Source: Flavobacterium alvei
Lineage (GTDB): Bacteria; Bacteroidota; Bacteroidia; Flavobacteriales; Flavobacteriaceae
DNA: 64,000 nucleotides
NCBI RefSeq assembly: GCF_002920895.1
Contig: NZ_PQVG01000006.1
Coordinates: 62,001 to 126,000 of the forward strand
Direction: 5' to 3'
Shown here: positions 56,372 through 63,591 of the stretch, piece by piece
Numbering within the stretch: position 1 is the stretch's first letter
Layout of the letters: each line of letters opens with the position of its first letter
Notes under the pieces: model-generated
Seen by the model: only the letters and a program-made list of their open reading frames with translations
What the model was told of the DNA's origin: nothing
The model's database searches: none
Made by a program: the position numbers and the translations under genes

Positions 56372-57268
56372 TTAGTTTTTATTACTAAACTGTTTCGCTA
56401 CTTTTTCCGCTTTTTTACTTTCACCATAATCATAAAATCCTTCACCTGATTTCACACCCAATTTTCCAGCACGAACCATGTTAACCAATAAAGGACAAGG
56501 AGCATATTTCGGGTTTTTGAAACCGTCATACATCACGTTCAAAATAGCCAAACAAACGTCAATCCCAATAAAATCAGCTAATTGCAAAGGTCCCATTGGA
56601 TGTCCCATTCCAAGTTTCATTACAGTATCAATTTCATAAGCGCCAGCTACTTTATTGTAAAGCGTTTCGATTGCTTCGTTAATCATAGGCATCAAAATTC
56701 TATTGGCAACAAAACCTGGATAATCGTTGACTTCAACGGGAGTTTTACCCAGTTTTTGGGCTAAAGCCATAATGATTTTCGTCACTTCATCGCTTGTATT
56801 ATAGCCTCGAATAATTTCGACCAATTTCATAATAGGCACAGGATTCATAAAGTGCATCCCGATCACTCGTTCTGGATGAGCTACAACAGCAGCGATTTGC
56901 GTGATGGAAATGGAAGAAGTATTGGTTGCAAAAATCGTATTGTGCGAACAAACTTCGTTTAATTGTTTGAAAATGTTGAGTTTTAATTCCACGTTTTCAG
57001 TTGCAGCTTCGACAACCAAATCAACGCCAACAACACCGTCTTTGATGTCGGTATAGGTAATGATATTGTTGATGGTTTTAAACTTTTCTTCCTCGGTTAT
57101 AGTTCCTTTGGCAACCATTCGGTCTAAATTGGCAAAAATAGTTGCCATTCCTTTATCCAATGATTTTTCGGAAACATCGATTAATTTTACGGCAAAACCA
57201 CTTTGAGCAAAAGTATGCGCAATTCCGTTACCCATTGTTCCTGCTCCAATTACGGCTATTATTTTCAT
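56372..57268 (-). CDS. 3-hydroxybutyryl-CoA / 3-hydroxyacyl-CoA dehydrogenase
   Basis: NAD-dependent oxidation of 3-hydroxyacyl-CoA. The Rossmann motif GAGTMGNGIAHTFAQSGF (about 7-24) opens the protein, VEAATENVELK and NTSSISITQIA follow, HFMNPVPIMKLVEII carries the catalytic His (about 143) and GFVANRILMPMINEA begins the C-terminal helical domain. 298 aa. It is downstream of the adenine methyltransferase gene on the same strand by 13 bases; the household gene was probably here before the restriction genes. Confidence 0.94.
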   Translation of the reverse strand: MKIIAVIGAGTMGNGIAHTFAQSGFAVKLIDVSEKSLDKGMATIFANLDRMVAKGTITEEEKFKTINNIITYTDIKDGVVGVDLVVEAATENVELKLNIFKQLNEVCSHNTIFATNTSSISITQIAAVVAHPERVIGMHFMNPVPIMKLVEIIRGYNTSDEVTKIIMALAQKLGKTPVEVNDYPGFVANRILMPMINEAIETLYNKVAGAYEIDTVMKLGMGHPMGPLQLADFIGIDVCLAILNVMYDGFKNPKYAPCPLLVNMVRAGKLGVKSGEGFYDYGESKKAEKVAKQFSNKN

Positions 57269-57281
57269 ATTTTATCTCTGT

Positions 57282-58277
57282 TTATTTTTCTAAAATGTGC
57301 AAAAATTCAGTTGTACTGCTTGCTATATGATTTCTATTTTCGGTCTTGTCGGCTTTAAAACGTTGGTAATTGGTGGTCACCAAATCGTATTTTCCGTATT
57401 TGGACATAATAGTTCTAATTTCGTCTTCGGACATTAAACCTTCGTTATTATAACTCAAAAAAGTATAATTGAAATTAGCGTTTTTTACTAACTCTTCAAA
57501 GGATTTTCTAACATTTGTTTTGCTACAATAATCCGAACGATTATAATCTCTAAGACCTGTTTTTCCTTTTGGAAGAAAGATGTCGTATTTTGCTATAGTG
57601 TTCAATAAGTGATAATTAGAACCGTATTGACGAGCATTATACGGTGGATCCAAATATAAAATATCGCCTTCGATTTTCTTTATTAAAAGATTGCTATCTT
57701 CATTGAAAACTTCGTGTTCGTTGTCGTTTATAGAGAAAATGGCAGGTTCCAAAACAAGGTTTTTCTGAGCCGATTTCTTAATTTTTTTTAAATAAGCACC
57801 ATAAACCGAAGCGATATTAGCTACTTTATCGGCACTTTCTAATAAGGAAGCCAAAAGGAAAAAATAGGTTTTTGAATTTATGATTTTATCATTTTTCCAA
57901 CTTTCTATTTGTTGCCGAATGGCATCTATTTTTTTTCCGTTTTCTTCAGAAAAATAGAGTCTTTCTTTTGCTCCGTTTTCGGAATATTCATTAAAAATAA
58001 AGCCTTCAATTCCGTTGAGATGATTGAGTTCTTCTATAATGGAATGGGAATCTAATATCTCGTGATTTTCTATATAATTTTTATTCAAAACATAGCTGTA
58101 ATATTCTAAATCATTGCTGATAACTTTTTTTACATTGGGTTTAAAAGTTCTGCCCACAATTCCGGTTCCAGCAAATAAATCACAAAATGTTTTTTGGGAT
58201 AAATTGTCCCCAGCTACTGAATTTATTGTGTCTTGAATAAAAAAAGATAACTTTTTTTTTGAGCCGATGTAATTCAT
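57282..58277 (-). CDS. D12-class DNA N6-adenine methyltransferase
   Basis: A type II-like adenine methyltransferase. It begins MNYIGSKKKL (the IGSK segment also binds AdoMet in D12 enzymes), motif I is FAGTGIVGRTF (about residues 36-46), and motif IV is LDPPYNARQYGSNYH (about 209-223), which holds the DPPY catalytic block. 331 aa. The target sequence is unknown. A diverged copy of its first 46 codons lies at 61045-61182, so the gene is one side of a long duplication. Its natural partner is probably the nuclease gene at 61189-61800. Confidence 0.88.
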   Translation of the reverse strand: MNYIGSKKKLSFFIQDTINSVAGDNLSQKTFCDLFAGTGIVGRTFKPNVKKVISNDLEYYSYVLNKNYIENHEILDSHSIIEELNHLNGIEGFIFNEYSENGAKERLYFSEENGKKIDAIRQQIESWKNDKIINSKTYFFLLASLLESADKVANIASVYGAYLKKIKKSAQKNLVLEPAIFSINDNEHEVFNEDSNLLIKKIEGDILYLDPPYNARQYGSNYHLLNTIAKYDIFLPKGKTGLRDYNRSDYCSKTNVRKSFEELVKNANFNYTFLSYNNEGLMSEDEIRTIMSKYGKYDLVTTNYQRFKADKTENRNHIASSTTEFLHILEK

Positions 58278-58323
58278 AAAGTATTAATTTTCAACCCAAA
58301 ACAGGTCGGATAAAATGGTGTTA
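58140..58323. repeat. Left long direct repeat of the restriction island
   Basis: About 184 bp aligning without gaps (offset 2905) to 61045-61228. It covers the first 46 codons of the methyltransferase gene and the last 12 codons plus stop of the nuclease gene. The two copies differ at many bases, so the duplication is old or joined two different alleles. Confidence 0.85.
58284..58323 (-). pseudogene. Remnant of the 3' end of the nuclease gene
   Basis: Encodes NTILSDLFWVEN and a stop, against NTILSDLIWVEN at the end of the intact gene at 61189-61800. Nothing upstream of it continues the reading frame. It is the left copy of a gene end left behind by the island insertion. Confidence 0.8.
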
Positions 58324-58339
58324 TTTATAATTTAATTTG

Positions 58340-58368
58340 GTGGATTCAATTTTAAATTTAGAATCCAC
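58340..58368. terminator. Hairpin at the left island boundary
   Basis: GTGGATTC (58340-58347) and GAATCCAC (58361-58368) form a perfect stem around an AT loop, followed on the + strand by TTAATTTTTTTT. It is a probable terminator for read-through from the island. Confidence 0.6.
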
Positions 58369-58382
58369 TTAATTTTTTTTGT

Positions 58383-59000
58383 TTATTTCTTTAAATATAT
58401 TTGGTCTTTAACATAAGTATTATTCAGCCAAAAACAATGTTTTGTATATTCCATTTGTTTTGTTAATTTGTCTTTTTTTGGCAATTCATAAGTATCTAAA
58501 GCATTTGTTGCGTGAGGACGAACGTGAGAAATAGAACTAAATTTCTTGTTAGGAAAATTCGTGAAACGAATTTCCTTGCCTTTTTTATTAGTTTTTATTT
58601 CTTTTACGATTTCGCCTTTTGCAACAATTTGTTTTGTTTTTGTCCAAACTTTTTCAACTTCAATTAAGTCCAAATATGACATATTCCAAAATTTCACTTT
58701 TCGTAGAATTAGTTTTTCGTTCTCGAATTGAAAGAAAACAAAAAGGAATTTATGCTCCAAAACATCTTTAAAATCTGAATCTTCCCAATTTTGATTTACA
58801 ATTTCTTCGTACTTAAAATTCGGAAATGAAATATCTTCTTTTGGTAAATCATTTTCTTTTAAGCGAACTGTTTTTACAATAATTTCTGCTTTTTCAAATT
58901 CTTCAATTTCTTTATCAAGTTCAATTCCGAGAATTGCTTTTGTCAAATTAGCGTAAAAACTTTTAGCTTTTGTATTGATTTTGATTTTTAAAATTTCTTC
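58383..59000 (-). pseudogene. Truncated Sau3AI/MutH-type restriction endonuclease, C-terminal part
   Basis: The frame reads from a TAA at 59001-59003 without ATG (begins EEILKIKINTKAKSFY) and from a TTG at 58946. KTVRLKENDLPKEDISFP, WEDSDFKDVLEHKFLFVFF and KVKFWNMSYLDL are the C-terminal Sau3AI family blocks; relatives pair with C5-cytosine methyltransferases. The N-terminal catalytic part (Glu-x-Lys site) is absent: divergent controller DNA begins directly upstream. It is therefore probably inactive. Confidence 0.72.
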
Positions 59001-59064
59001 TTAAATATAATTTCAAAAATACAGCTTTTAATTGAATATTTAGCATAATCCGCATTCATTTATG

Positions 59065-59102
59065 ATACATATTGTCTGTTGATCAAAACATACAATATGT
59101 AT
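59065..59102 (+). promoter_or_regulatory. Paired controller boxes (C-boxes) and leaderless promoter of the first controller gene
   Basis: Two 13-bp boxes, ATACATATTGTCT (59065-59077) and ATACAATATGTAT (59090-59102), each palindromic, centres 25 bases apart. TAGTTTTG (59102-59109), a full TAnnTTTG match with GTTG (59078-59081) 20 bases before it, overlaps the right box and would start transcription about at the ATG (59114), so the mRNA is probably leaderless. Confidence 0.65.
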
Positions 59103-59113
59103 AGTTTTGTTTT

Positions 59114-59383
59114 ATGATAAACAAATTTCTTTTAAACGAATTTGGAGGTAGAATTAAGCAATTGCGCCTTCAAAAAAACATTAGCCAAGAAAAATTATCC
59201 TTTTTGACTGGTTTCCACAGAACATATATTGGAATGATAGAAAGAGGAGAGAGAAATATTTCACTTTCAAATATGGCAGTGTTTGCTAAAGTTTTTGAGA
59301 TAAATATTTCTGAACTATTAGATTTAAAAACGATAAACCCAAATCATAATTACAAGAATTATGAAATAAAATCTGAAAAATAA
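59114..59383 (+). CDS. XRE controller protein of a restriction unit (1)
   Basis: An 89-aa helix-turn-helix protein (HTH about residues 10-64, ISQEKLSFLTGFHRTYIGMIERGERNISLS), the size and type of restriction-modification controller (C) proteins, which activate and then repress their own promoter. Two palindromic boxes lie directly upstream, and the predicted transcript is leaderless, as is common for C genes. Its stop overlaps the next ATG (TAATG), coupling it to the nuclease-like gene. It is on the strand opposite to the rest of the restriction genes. Confidence 0.8.
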   Translation: MINKFLLNEFGGRIKQLRLQKNISQEKLSFLTGFHRTYIGMIERGERNISLSNMAVFAKVFEINISELLDLKTINPNHNYKNYEIKSEK

Positions 59384-59853
59384 TGTCAAGAAAACACTCA
59401 TTTGTATTGACATTATCAAATAATGTTACAGAAAAAGAAGGTGTAAATTTTCTAATTGAAAATTATACAGGATTTTTCAAAATCGATTTAGCAACAAAAA
59501 AGGAATTATTAGATTTACTTAAAATTGAACATAGATTTTTACAAGCTTTTGACTTAATTTATGTTCCTGAAATGGTTGGAAAGATTGCAGATACTGGATT
59601 TATTCAAACTTATTTAGAAGATATAATTCTAGTTGAATTAAAAACCACAAAAAAATATTTGCCTGAAAATCCCAAAGGTTTCTTTTTTGGTGCAACTGAA
59701 AATGAATTTAATTTTGGTAAAATTCTTGGTTCAAGATTTAGATTTTGCTTTGTAAGTTTAAATGAAAAAGGTTCTTCGTTTGCATTTTTAACTTTGGAAG
59801 AATTAGAAGAAAGAATAAAAAACAGAAGAATTCAATATCAAATTAATTTATAA
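59383..59853 (+). CDS. Putative restriction endonuclease (PD-(D/E)XK-like)
   Basis: A 156-aa protein without a family I can name. FDLIYVPE (about residues 57-64) and LVELKTTKKY (about 91-100) could be the D and E-x-K of a PD-(D/E)XK site, and the NEFNFGKILGSRFRFCFVSL tail resembles the last strands of that fold. Coupling to a C-type controller supports a restriction role. No dedicated methyltransferase sits beside it. It could instead be a short accessory nuclease; function is inferred, not shown. Confidence 0.55.
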   Translation: MSRKHSFVLTLSNNVTEKEGVNFLIENYTGFFKIDLATKKELLDLLKIEHRFLQAFDLIYVPEMVGKIADTGFIQTYLEDIILVELKTTKKYLPENPKGFFFGATENEFNFGKILGSRFRFCFVSLNEKGSSFAFLTLEELEERIKNRRIQYQINL

Positions 59854-60114
59854 TTTAATAATTGTTTTGTTGTAATTTATTTGGTCAATATGAAAAATAA
59901 TATTTTCATAATCTTTTTCATTACAATCATTTTTCTCTAATTTTTCAGCTAAACTTTTTACAGAATTGTATGATTGATGCATTTCGTTTTCATCTTCTTC
60001 ATCAATATTATTAACATTATAAATTATGTTTTCAGGATTAAAAGTTTCTGACCATTGATATAATTCTGAAATAATCAAATCTTTTTTGTTATTTATTTTA
60101 TCGATAATGTTCAT
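59848..60114 (-). CDS. Small acidic protein of unknown function
   Basis: An 88-aa helical, acidic protein (many Glu/Asp/Asn) with ATG start, between the broken Dcm gene and the controller-nuclease pair, overlapping the end of the latter by 6 bases on the other strand. No recognisable motif. The length and codon use suggest a gene rather than chance, but it may be a remnant. Confidence 0.45.
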   Translation of the reverse strand: MNIIDKINNKKDLIISELYQWSETFNPENIIYNVNNIDEEDENEMHQSYNSVKSLAEKLEKNDCNEKDYENIIFHIDQINYNKTIIKL

Positions 60115-60120
60115 ATTTAT

Positions 60121-60217
60121 TGCGGCTTTGCGTTAGGGATTGAAGAGGAAATCCTTTTGTTTTTTTCTTTAAAAAACAAAAGATTGGAACGGAAAGCCCG
60201 ACCTTGGGGAACGCCCA
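60121..60217. repeat. Structured repeat element inside the broken Dcm gene
   Basis: A 12-bp hairpin CTTTTGTTTTTT / AAAAAACAAAAG (60154-60165 and 60171-60182) stands between GATTGAAGAGGAAATCC (60138-60154 region) and GATTGGAACGGAAAGCC (60182-60198 region), which are near copies of each other. This layout (conserved GGAAATCC/GGAAAGCCC arms around a variable stem) resembles intergenic elements common in flavobacterial genomes. It truncates the methyltransferase reading frame. Confidence 0.6.
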
Positions 60218-60648
60218 AAATATCTACATTTTCTAAAAAACAAATATTTTGGTTTGTTTTCTTTTTCGCTTAAGATTTTATGAATTGACCACCACAAAAC
60301 ACCTTTTTTTCCAATTAATCCTTTTGAATTTTTTAGCGTTGTTGCAACTGAATAATCTTGGCAAGGAAAACCGCCAACCAACAAGTCGTGATCAGGAATT
60401 TCAGATATTTCTACAGTTGAAATGTCTTTATTTGAATGATTTTTTTTGTCCCAACGAGTTTCATATACCATTGAAGCGTGTTGTACTTTGGTTGATGGGT
60501 CCCATTGATTGCTCCAAACAACTTCGTAAGGACTTTCAAAATTTTCTTTGTAATTAGAAGATGCAGATTTGTTATTCCATCCTTCTAATCCAAGTCGAAA
60601 TCCACCAACTCCAGCAAATAATTCAATAACTTTTATTTTATTTTGCAT
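60169..60648 (-). pseudogene. Broken C5-cytosine DNA methyltransferase (Dcm type)
   Basis: The first 145 or so residues are a normal C5 methyltransferase: motif I ELFAGVGGFRLGLEG (about 9-23) and the catalytic motif IV GGFPCQDYS with its cysteine (about 94-102). The frame then fails: the next motif, LENVD, is encoded at 60222-60233 in a different frame, across a run of six A/T at 60235-60240. The C-terminal half (QRR motif VIII, target recognition, IX, X) is missing, and a repeat element occupies the end. Partner: controller 2, overlapping by 11 bases. Probably inactive. Confidence 0.82.
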
Positions 60649-60964
60649 TGTTTACTGTTTTTAGGTATTTAACTTTTTCTTCGGCAACTTTTAATATACT
60701 CAAATCTGCTTCCTCCTCAAGGATTTTGTAAGCAATTTGATCACTTAAAAATTCCGATTTTAATTCTTTTTTGTCAACTTGAAAATACACAGCTACTTGG
60801 TTAATAATTTGTTTTGTTGGTTGTCTTTCGTTTCGTTCAATTTTCGCAAGTAATGAAGCGTCCATTCCAAAATTATCTGCTACAGTTTTTAAAGTCTGTC
60901 CTGTTTCCTCTCTTAAACTTCTTAAATGTTCACCAAAAGAAGGATGTTTTTTTTCTATTGTCAT
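60638..60964 (-). CDS. XRE controller protein of a restriction unit (2)
   Basis: A helix-turn-helix protein of about 108 aa (HTH about residues 8-62, LREETGQTLKTVADNFGMDASLLAKIERNERQPT). The ATG at 60964 is preferred; a TTG at 60991 opens nine more codons but these lie in a probable operator. Its end overlaps the methyltransferase start by 11 bases, the usual coupling of controller and methyltransferase. It is likely the autoregulator of the Dcm/Sau3AI system whose other genes are broken. Confidence 0.82.
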   Translation of the reverse strand: MTIEKKHPSFGEHLRSLREETGQTLKTVADNFGMDASLLAKIERNERQPTKQIINQVAVYFQVDKKELKSEFLSDQIAYKILEEEADLSILKVAEEKVKYLKTVNNAK

Positions 60965-60965
60965 T

Positions 60966-61020
60966 TGGTCATATTTTGTCCAAAAATACAAATATTTAAA
61001 AAATGGACAAATAAAGTCCA
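60966..61020 (-). promoter_or_regulatory. Promoter and paired operator boxes of controller 2
   Basis: On the - strand TTTG (61008-61011), 19 bases, TATTTTTG (60981-60988): a perfect Bacteroidetes promoter. Two 17-bp boxes of the same geometry, TGGAC-N7-GTCCA (61004-61020) and TGGTC-N7-GTCCA (60966-60982, + strand), cover the -33 element and the region just after the -7 element. Confidence 0.75.
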
Positions 61021-61044
61021 GTTATTTTTTAAGAAAAGTTCAAT

Positions 61045-61182
61045 TTTAAAAGTTCTGCCCACAATTCCGGTTCCGGCAAATAAATCGCAAAAGGTTTTTT
61101 GAGACAAATCATCTCCAACTATTGAATTTACAGTGGTTTGGATGAAGGAAGATAATTTTTGTTTGGAGCCTATGTAGTTCAT
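61045..61182 (-). pseudogene. 5' fragment of an adenine methyltransferase gene
   Basis: Encodes the first 46 residues of the methyltransferase at 57282-58277 with about seven changes, including FAGTGIVGRTF (motif I), then runs into unrelated codons exactly where the direct repeat ends (61045). Catalytic motif IV is absent. It is the right copy of the duplicated junction. Confidence 0.88.
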
Positions 61183-61228
61183 AAAGTATTAATTTTCAAC
61201 CCAAATCAGGTCTGATAAAATGGTGTTG
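61045..61228. repeat. Right long direct repeat of the restriction island
   Basis: Partner of 58140-58323. It contains the start of a broken adenine methyltransferase gene and the end of the intact nuclease gene. The island (58324-61044) lies between the two copies. Confidence 0.85.
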
Positions 61229-61800
61229 TTTTCTAAATTGAGTTGAAATAAATTTTCAGAATTGAAATTTTCGACATACTTATCAATCTCAGATTTCAAG
61301 AGTTTAATTTCAGATTTTAATTTCCAATGTTCCTTGTTTTTTTCGACCAAAACGATGAATAATCTGTTTTTCAAATGCTTTCTACTTTCCTGACTTTGGT
61401 TTGAATACAACCATTGAATCAATTCGGCAGGATTGTTTTTAGCGTAAGCTACGGTTTGGTTAAAACCAATTGGAAAAACGGTTGTTTTGTGGTCAAAGCA
61501 AGTTGTATTTATAGTAAAATCAATTAGTTTGTCGAATTTATTTATGTTGGGTGTTACTTTTTCGTGCAAGGAAAATAGGTTTTCAACGGCTTCGGCCGAC
61601 CAAAAATTGAACCATCTATTCAAGGCATAATCGCGAACTTTTTCATCAAATGAAGCTGTTTTTTCTAATAATTTTTCAAAAGAATAGGTTGTGTAAATAA
61701 AACTTGTTTTTGCATCCCAATCGTCAGACTGTTTTCGGCCCCATTTGTAGGGATGAGCCAATCTTTTTTTTAATTCAGTTTCAACTCGTAATAAATCCAT
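61189..61800 (-). CDS. Putative type II restriction endonuclease, partner of the adenine methyltransferase
   Basis: A 203-aa protein. The segment KLIDFTINTTCFDHKTTVFP (about residues 90-109) looks like a PD-(D/E)XK nuclease core in which DHK takes the place of ExK. KRLAHPYKWGRKQSDDWD near the N-terminus and the later NRLFIVLVE strand fit such a domain. Its stop lies 6 bases from the start codon of the methyltransferase fragment, the spacing expected for an operon in the ancestral state. The intact methyltransferase copy is now 2.9 kb away. Assignment is from motif and context only. Confidence 0.6.
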   Translation of the reverse strand: MDLLRVETELKKRLAHPYKWGRKQSDDWDAKTSFIYTTYSFEKLLEKTASFDEKVRDYALNRWFNFWSAEAVENLFSLHEKVTPNINKFDKLIDFTINTTCFDHKTTVFPIGFNQTVAYAKNNPAELIQWLYSNQSQESRKHLKNRLFIVLVEKNKEHWKLKSEIKLLKSEIDKYVENFNSENLFQLNLENNTILSDLIWVEN

Positions 61801-61885
61801 AATTTAAAATTTGTTTTTTGAATTCAAATTGTGATTAAAAAATACTGTGATCGAAAGGTTATTTTTATCTTGCTATTTATTAGCT

Positions 61886-62488
61886 TTATTCCTTAAGATT
61901 AATATTAAAATTGAAGTATTTATCTAAATCTTCTTTAATAACTTCATATTCATTTTCGTTGATATATTTGTTGCTATATAGCCAAATATATCTTTCATAC
62001 TGAACAGTATATGGTAATATTGGATCAATTATAAAATATTTTTTTCTGTAAAATTCAATTTGTTTTTTGTAAACCAGTTCGATGAATCTGTCAACTTCCA
62101 ACGCATTCTTTTTTGTATATATAAAATAGAAAAGTTTTGAAGAATCAATATGCTTTTCATCATAATCCTCAAACAATGATTTTAATAAGAATATGGAACC
62201 AAATGCAATTGAAAAAAACAGACTTAAAAGTAAATTTTTTGAGAGTTTTAAATATTCAGATGAGATATAAATTGCAAAAACAAAATTTAAAACAATTGAC
62301 AAATAAGCAATTAAAGTAAAACCATTTTGTTTTGTTTTAGTAATAAAATGAGTGTTTTTTATTTCTTCTAACGGAATATTATATTTTAGTTTATGTTTTG
62401 CTGTATTTAAATCTACAATTATCTCATCATCTAAGATCTCAAATAATTGCTTTTGACTTCGATATTTAATCTCTAGTTTATTATCCAT
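61886..62488 (-). CDS. Membrane protein of unknown function
   Basis: A 200-aa protein with two transmembrane helices (about residues 58-76 and 84-102) between a short N-terminal and a longer C-terminal soluble part rich in aromatic and charged residues. No recognised family. AT-rich like the genes of the restriction locus, and placed between that locus and a Gfo/Idh/MocA gene, so it may be acquired. Seven bases from the next gene. Confidence 0.55.
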   Translation of the reverse strand: MDNKLEIKYRSQKQLFEILDDEIIVDLNTAKHKLKYNIPLEEIKNTHFITKTKQNGFTLIAYLSIVLNFVFAIYISSEYLKLSKNLLLSLFFSIAFGSIFLLKSLFEDYDEKHIDSSKLFYFIYTKKNALEVDRFIELVYKKQIEFYRKKYFIIDPILPYTVQYERYIWLYSNKYINENEYEVIKEDLDKYFNFNINLKE

Positions 62489-62494
62489 TTATTA

Positions 62495-63460
62495 CTACTT
62501 CTTAAAACAATCAATAATTTGATATGCCACTCTCAAAGCTTCTGTAGCTTGTTCCAAAGTTACAATAGGAGTAGTGTCATTATTGATGGCATCGGCAAAA
62601 GATTCCAATTCGTCGAGAATGGCGTTGTTTTGCTCCACATCGGGATTGGAAAAGTAGATTTGTTTTTTTACACCTTCGGCATTTTGTAGAATAATATCAA
62701 AATCTCCAGGAATTTCGGGAGCGTCTTTCATTTTTACCACCTCACATTTTTTTTCCAAAAAGTCCACCGAGATATAAGCATCTTTCTGGAAAAAGCGTGA
62801 TTTACGCATATTTTTCAGGGAAATTCGACTTGCTGTTAGATTAGCAACACAGCCATTTTCGAATTCAATTCGAGCATTGGCAATATCAGGAGTTTCACTA
62901 ATTACCGAAACTCCACTGGCGTGAATGTCTTTCACTTTTGATTTGACAACGCTCAAAATCGCATCAATATCGTGAATCATTAAGTCTAAAACTACGGGAA
63001 CATCAGTACCACGAGGATTGAATTCTGCCAAACGATGCGTTTCAATAAACATCGGATTTTCAATCATATTCTTGGTCGCTTTGAACGCAGGATTAAATCT
63101 TTCGACGTGACCTACTTGACCTTTTACATTGTATTCTTTGGCTAGTGCTATAATTTCTTCGGCTTCGGCAACCGTATTTGAAATTGGTTTTTCTATAAAG
63201 ACATGTTTACCCGATTTGATAGCCACTTTAGCACATTTGAAGTGAGAAAGTGTAGGTGTTACAATATCGATAACATCAACAGCGTGAATAAGAGTAGCAA
63301 TTGTGGAGAATTGTTTATAGCCAAATTCGTTGGCTACTTTTGCTCCGTTTTCTTGATTTTCGTCATAAAAACCAACTAATTCATATTTTTCAGATTGTTG
63401 TAATAATCTTAAATGTATTTTTCCAAGATGCCCAGCACCTAAAACCCCAACTTTTAACAT
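62495..63460 (-). CDS. Gfo/Idh/MocA-family oxidoreductase
   Basis: NAD(P)-dependent sugar or small-alcohol dehydrogenase family. The Rossmann site is GVLGAGHLGKIHL (about residues 4-16), VDIVTPTLSHF follows, and EKPISN (about 89-94) holds the conserved Lys of the catalytic region. LMIHDIDAI is the later family block with the active-site His/Asp pair. I use the ATG at 63460 (MLKVGVLGAG); the frame is open six codons further. 321 aa. It is divergent from pcm. Substrate unknown; relatives often act on UDP-sugars or inositols. Confidence 0.85.
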   Translation of the reverse strand: MLKVGVLGAGHLGKIHLRLLQQSEKYELVGFYDENQENGAKVANEFGYKQFSTIATLIHAVDVIDIVTPTLSHFKCAKVAIKSGKHVFIEKPISNTVAEAEEIIALAKEYNVKGQVGHVERFNPAFKATKNMIENPMFIETHRLAEFNPRGTDVPVVLDLMIHDIDAILSVVKSKVKDIHASGVSVISETPDIANARIEFENGCVANLTASRISLKNMRKSRFFQKDAYISVDFLEKKCEVVKMKDAPEIPGDFDIILQNAEGVKKQIYFSNPDVEQNNAILDELESFADAINNDTTPIVTLEQATEALRVAYQIIDCFKK

Positions 63461-63591
63461 AAAAATGATTTTTAACAAATGTATAATTTATTTGTTTATT
63501 GTTTGAATTTTGGGTTTAAAGTTTTTGGAAAATCTTACTTGATTTTTGAGTTTTTTAAGTTTAATTTTACCGAAACAATTAACTCCAAATT

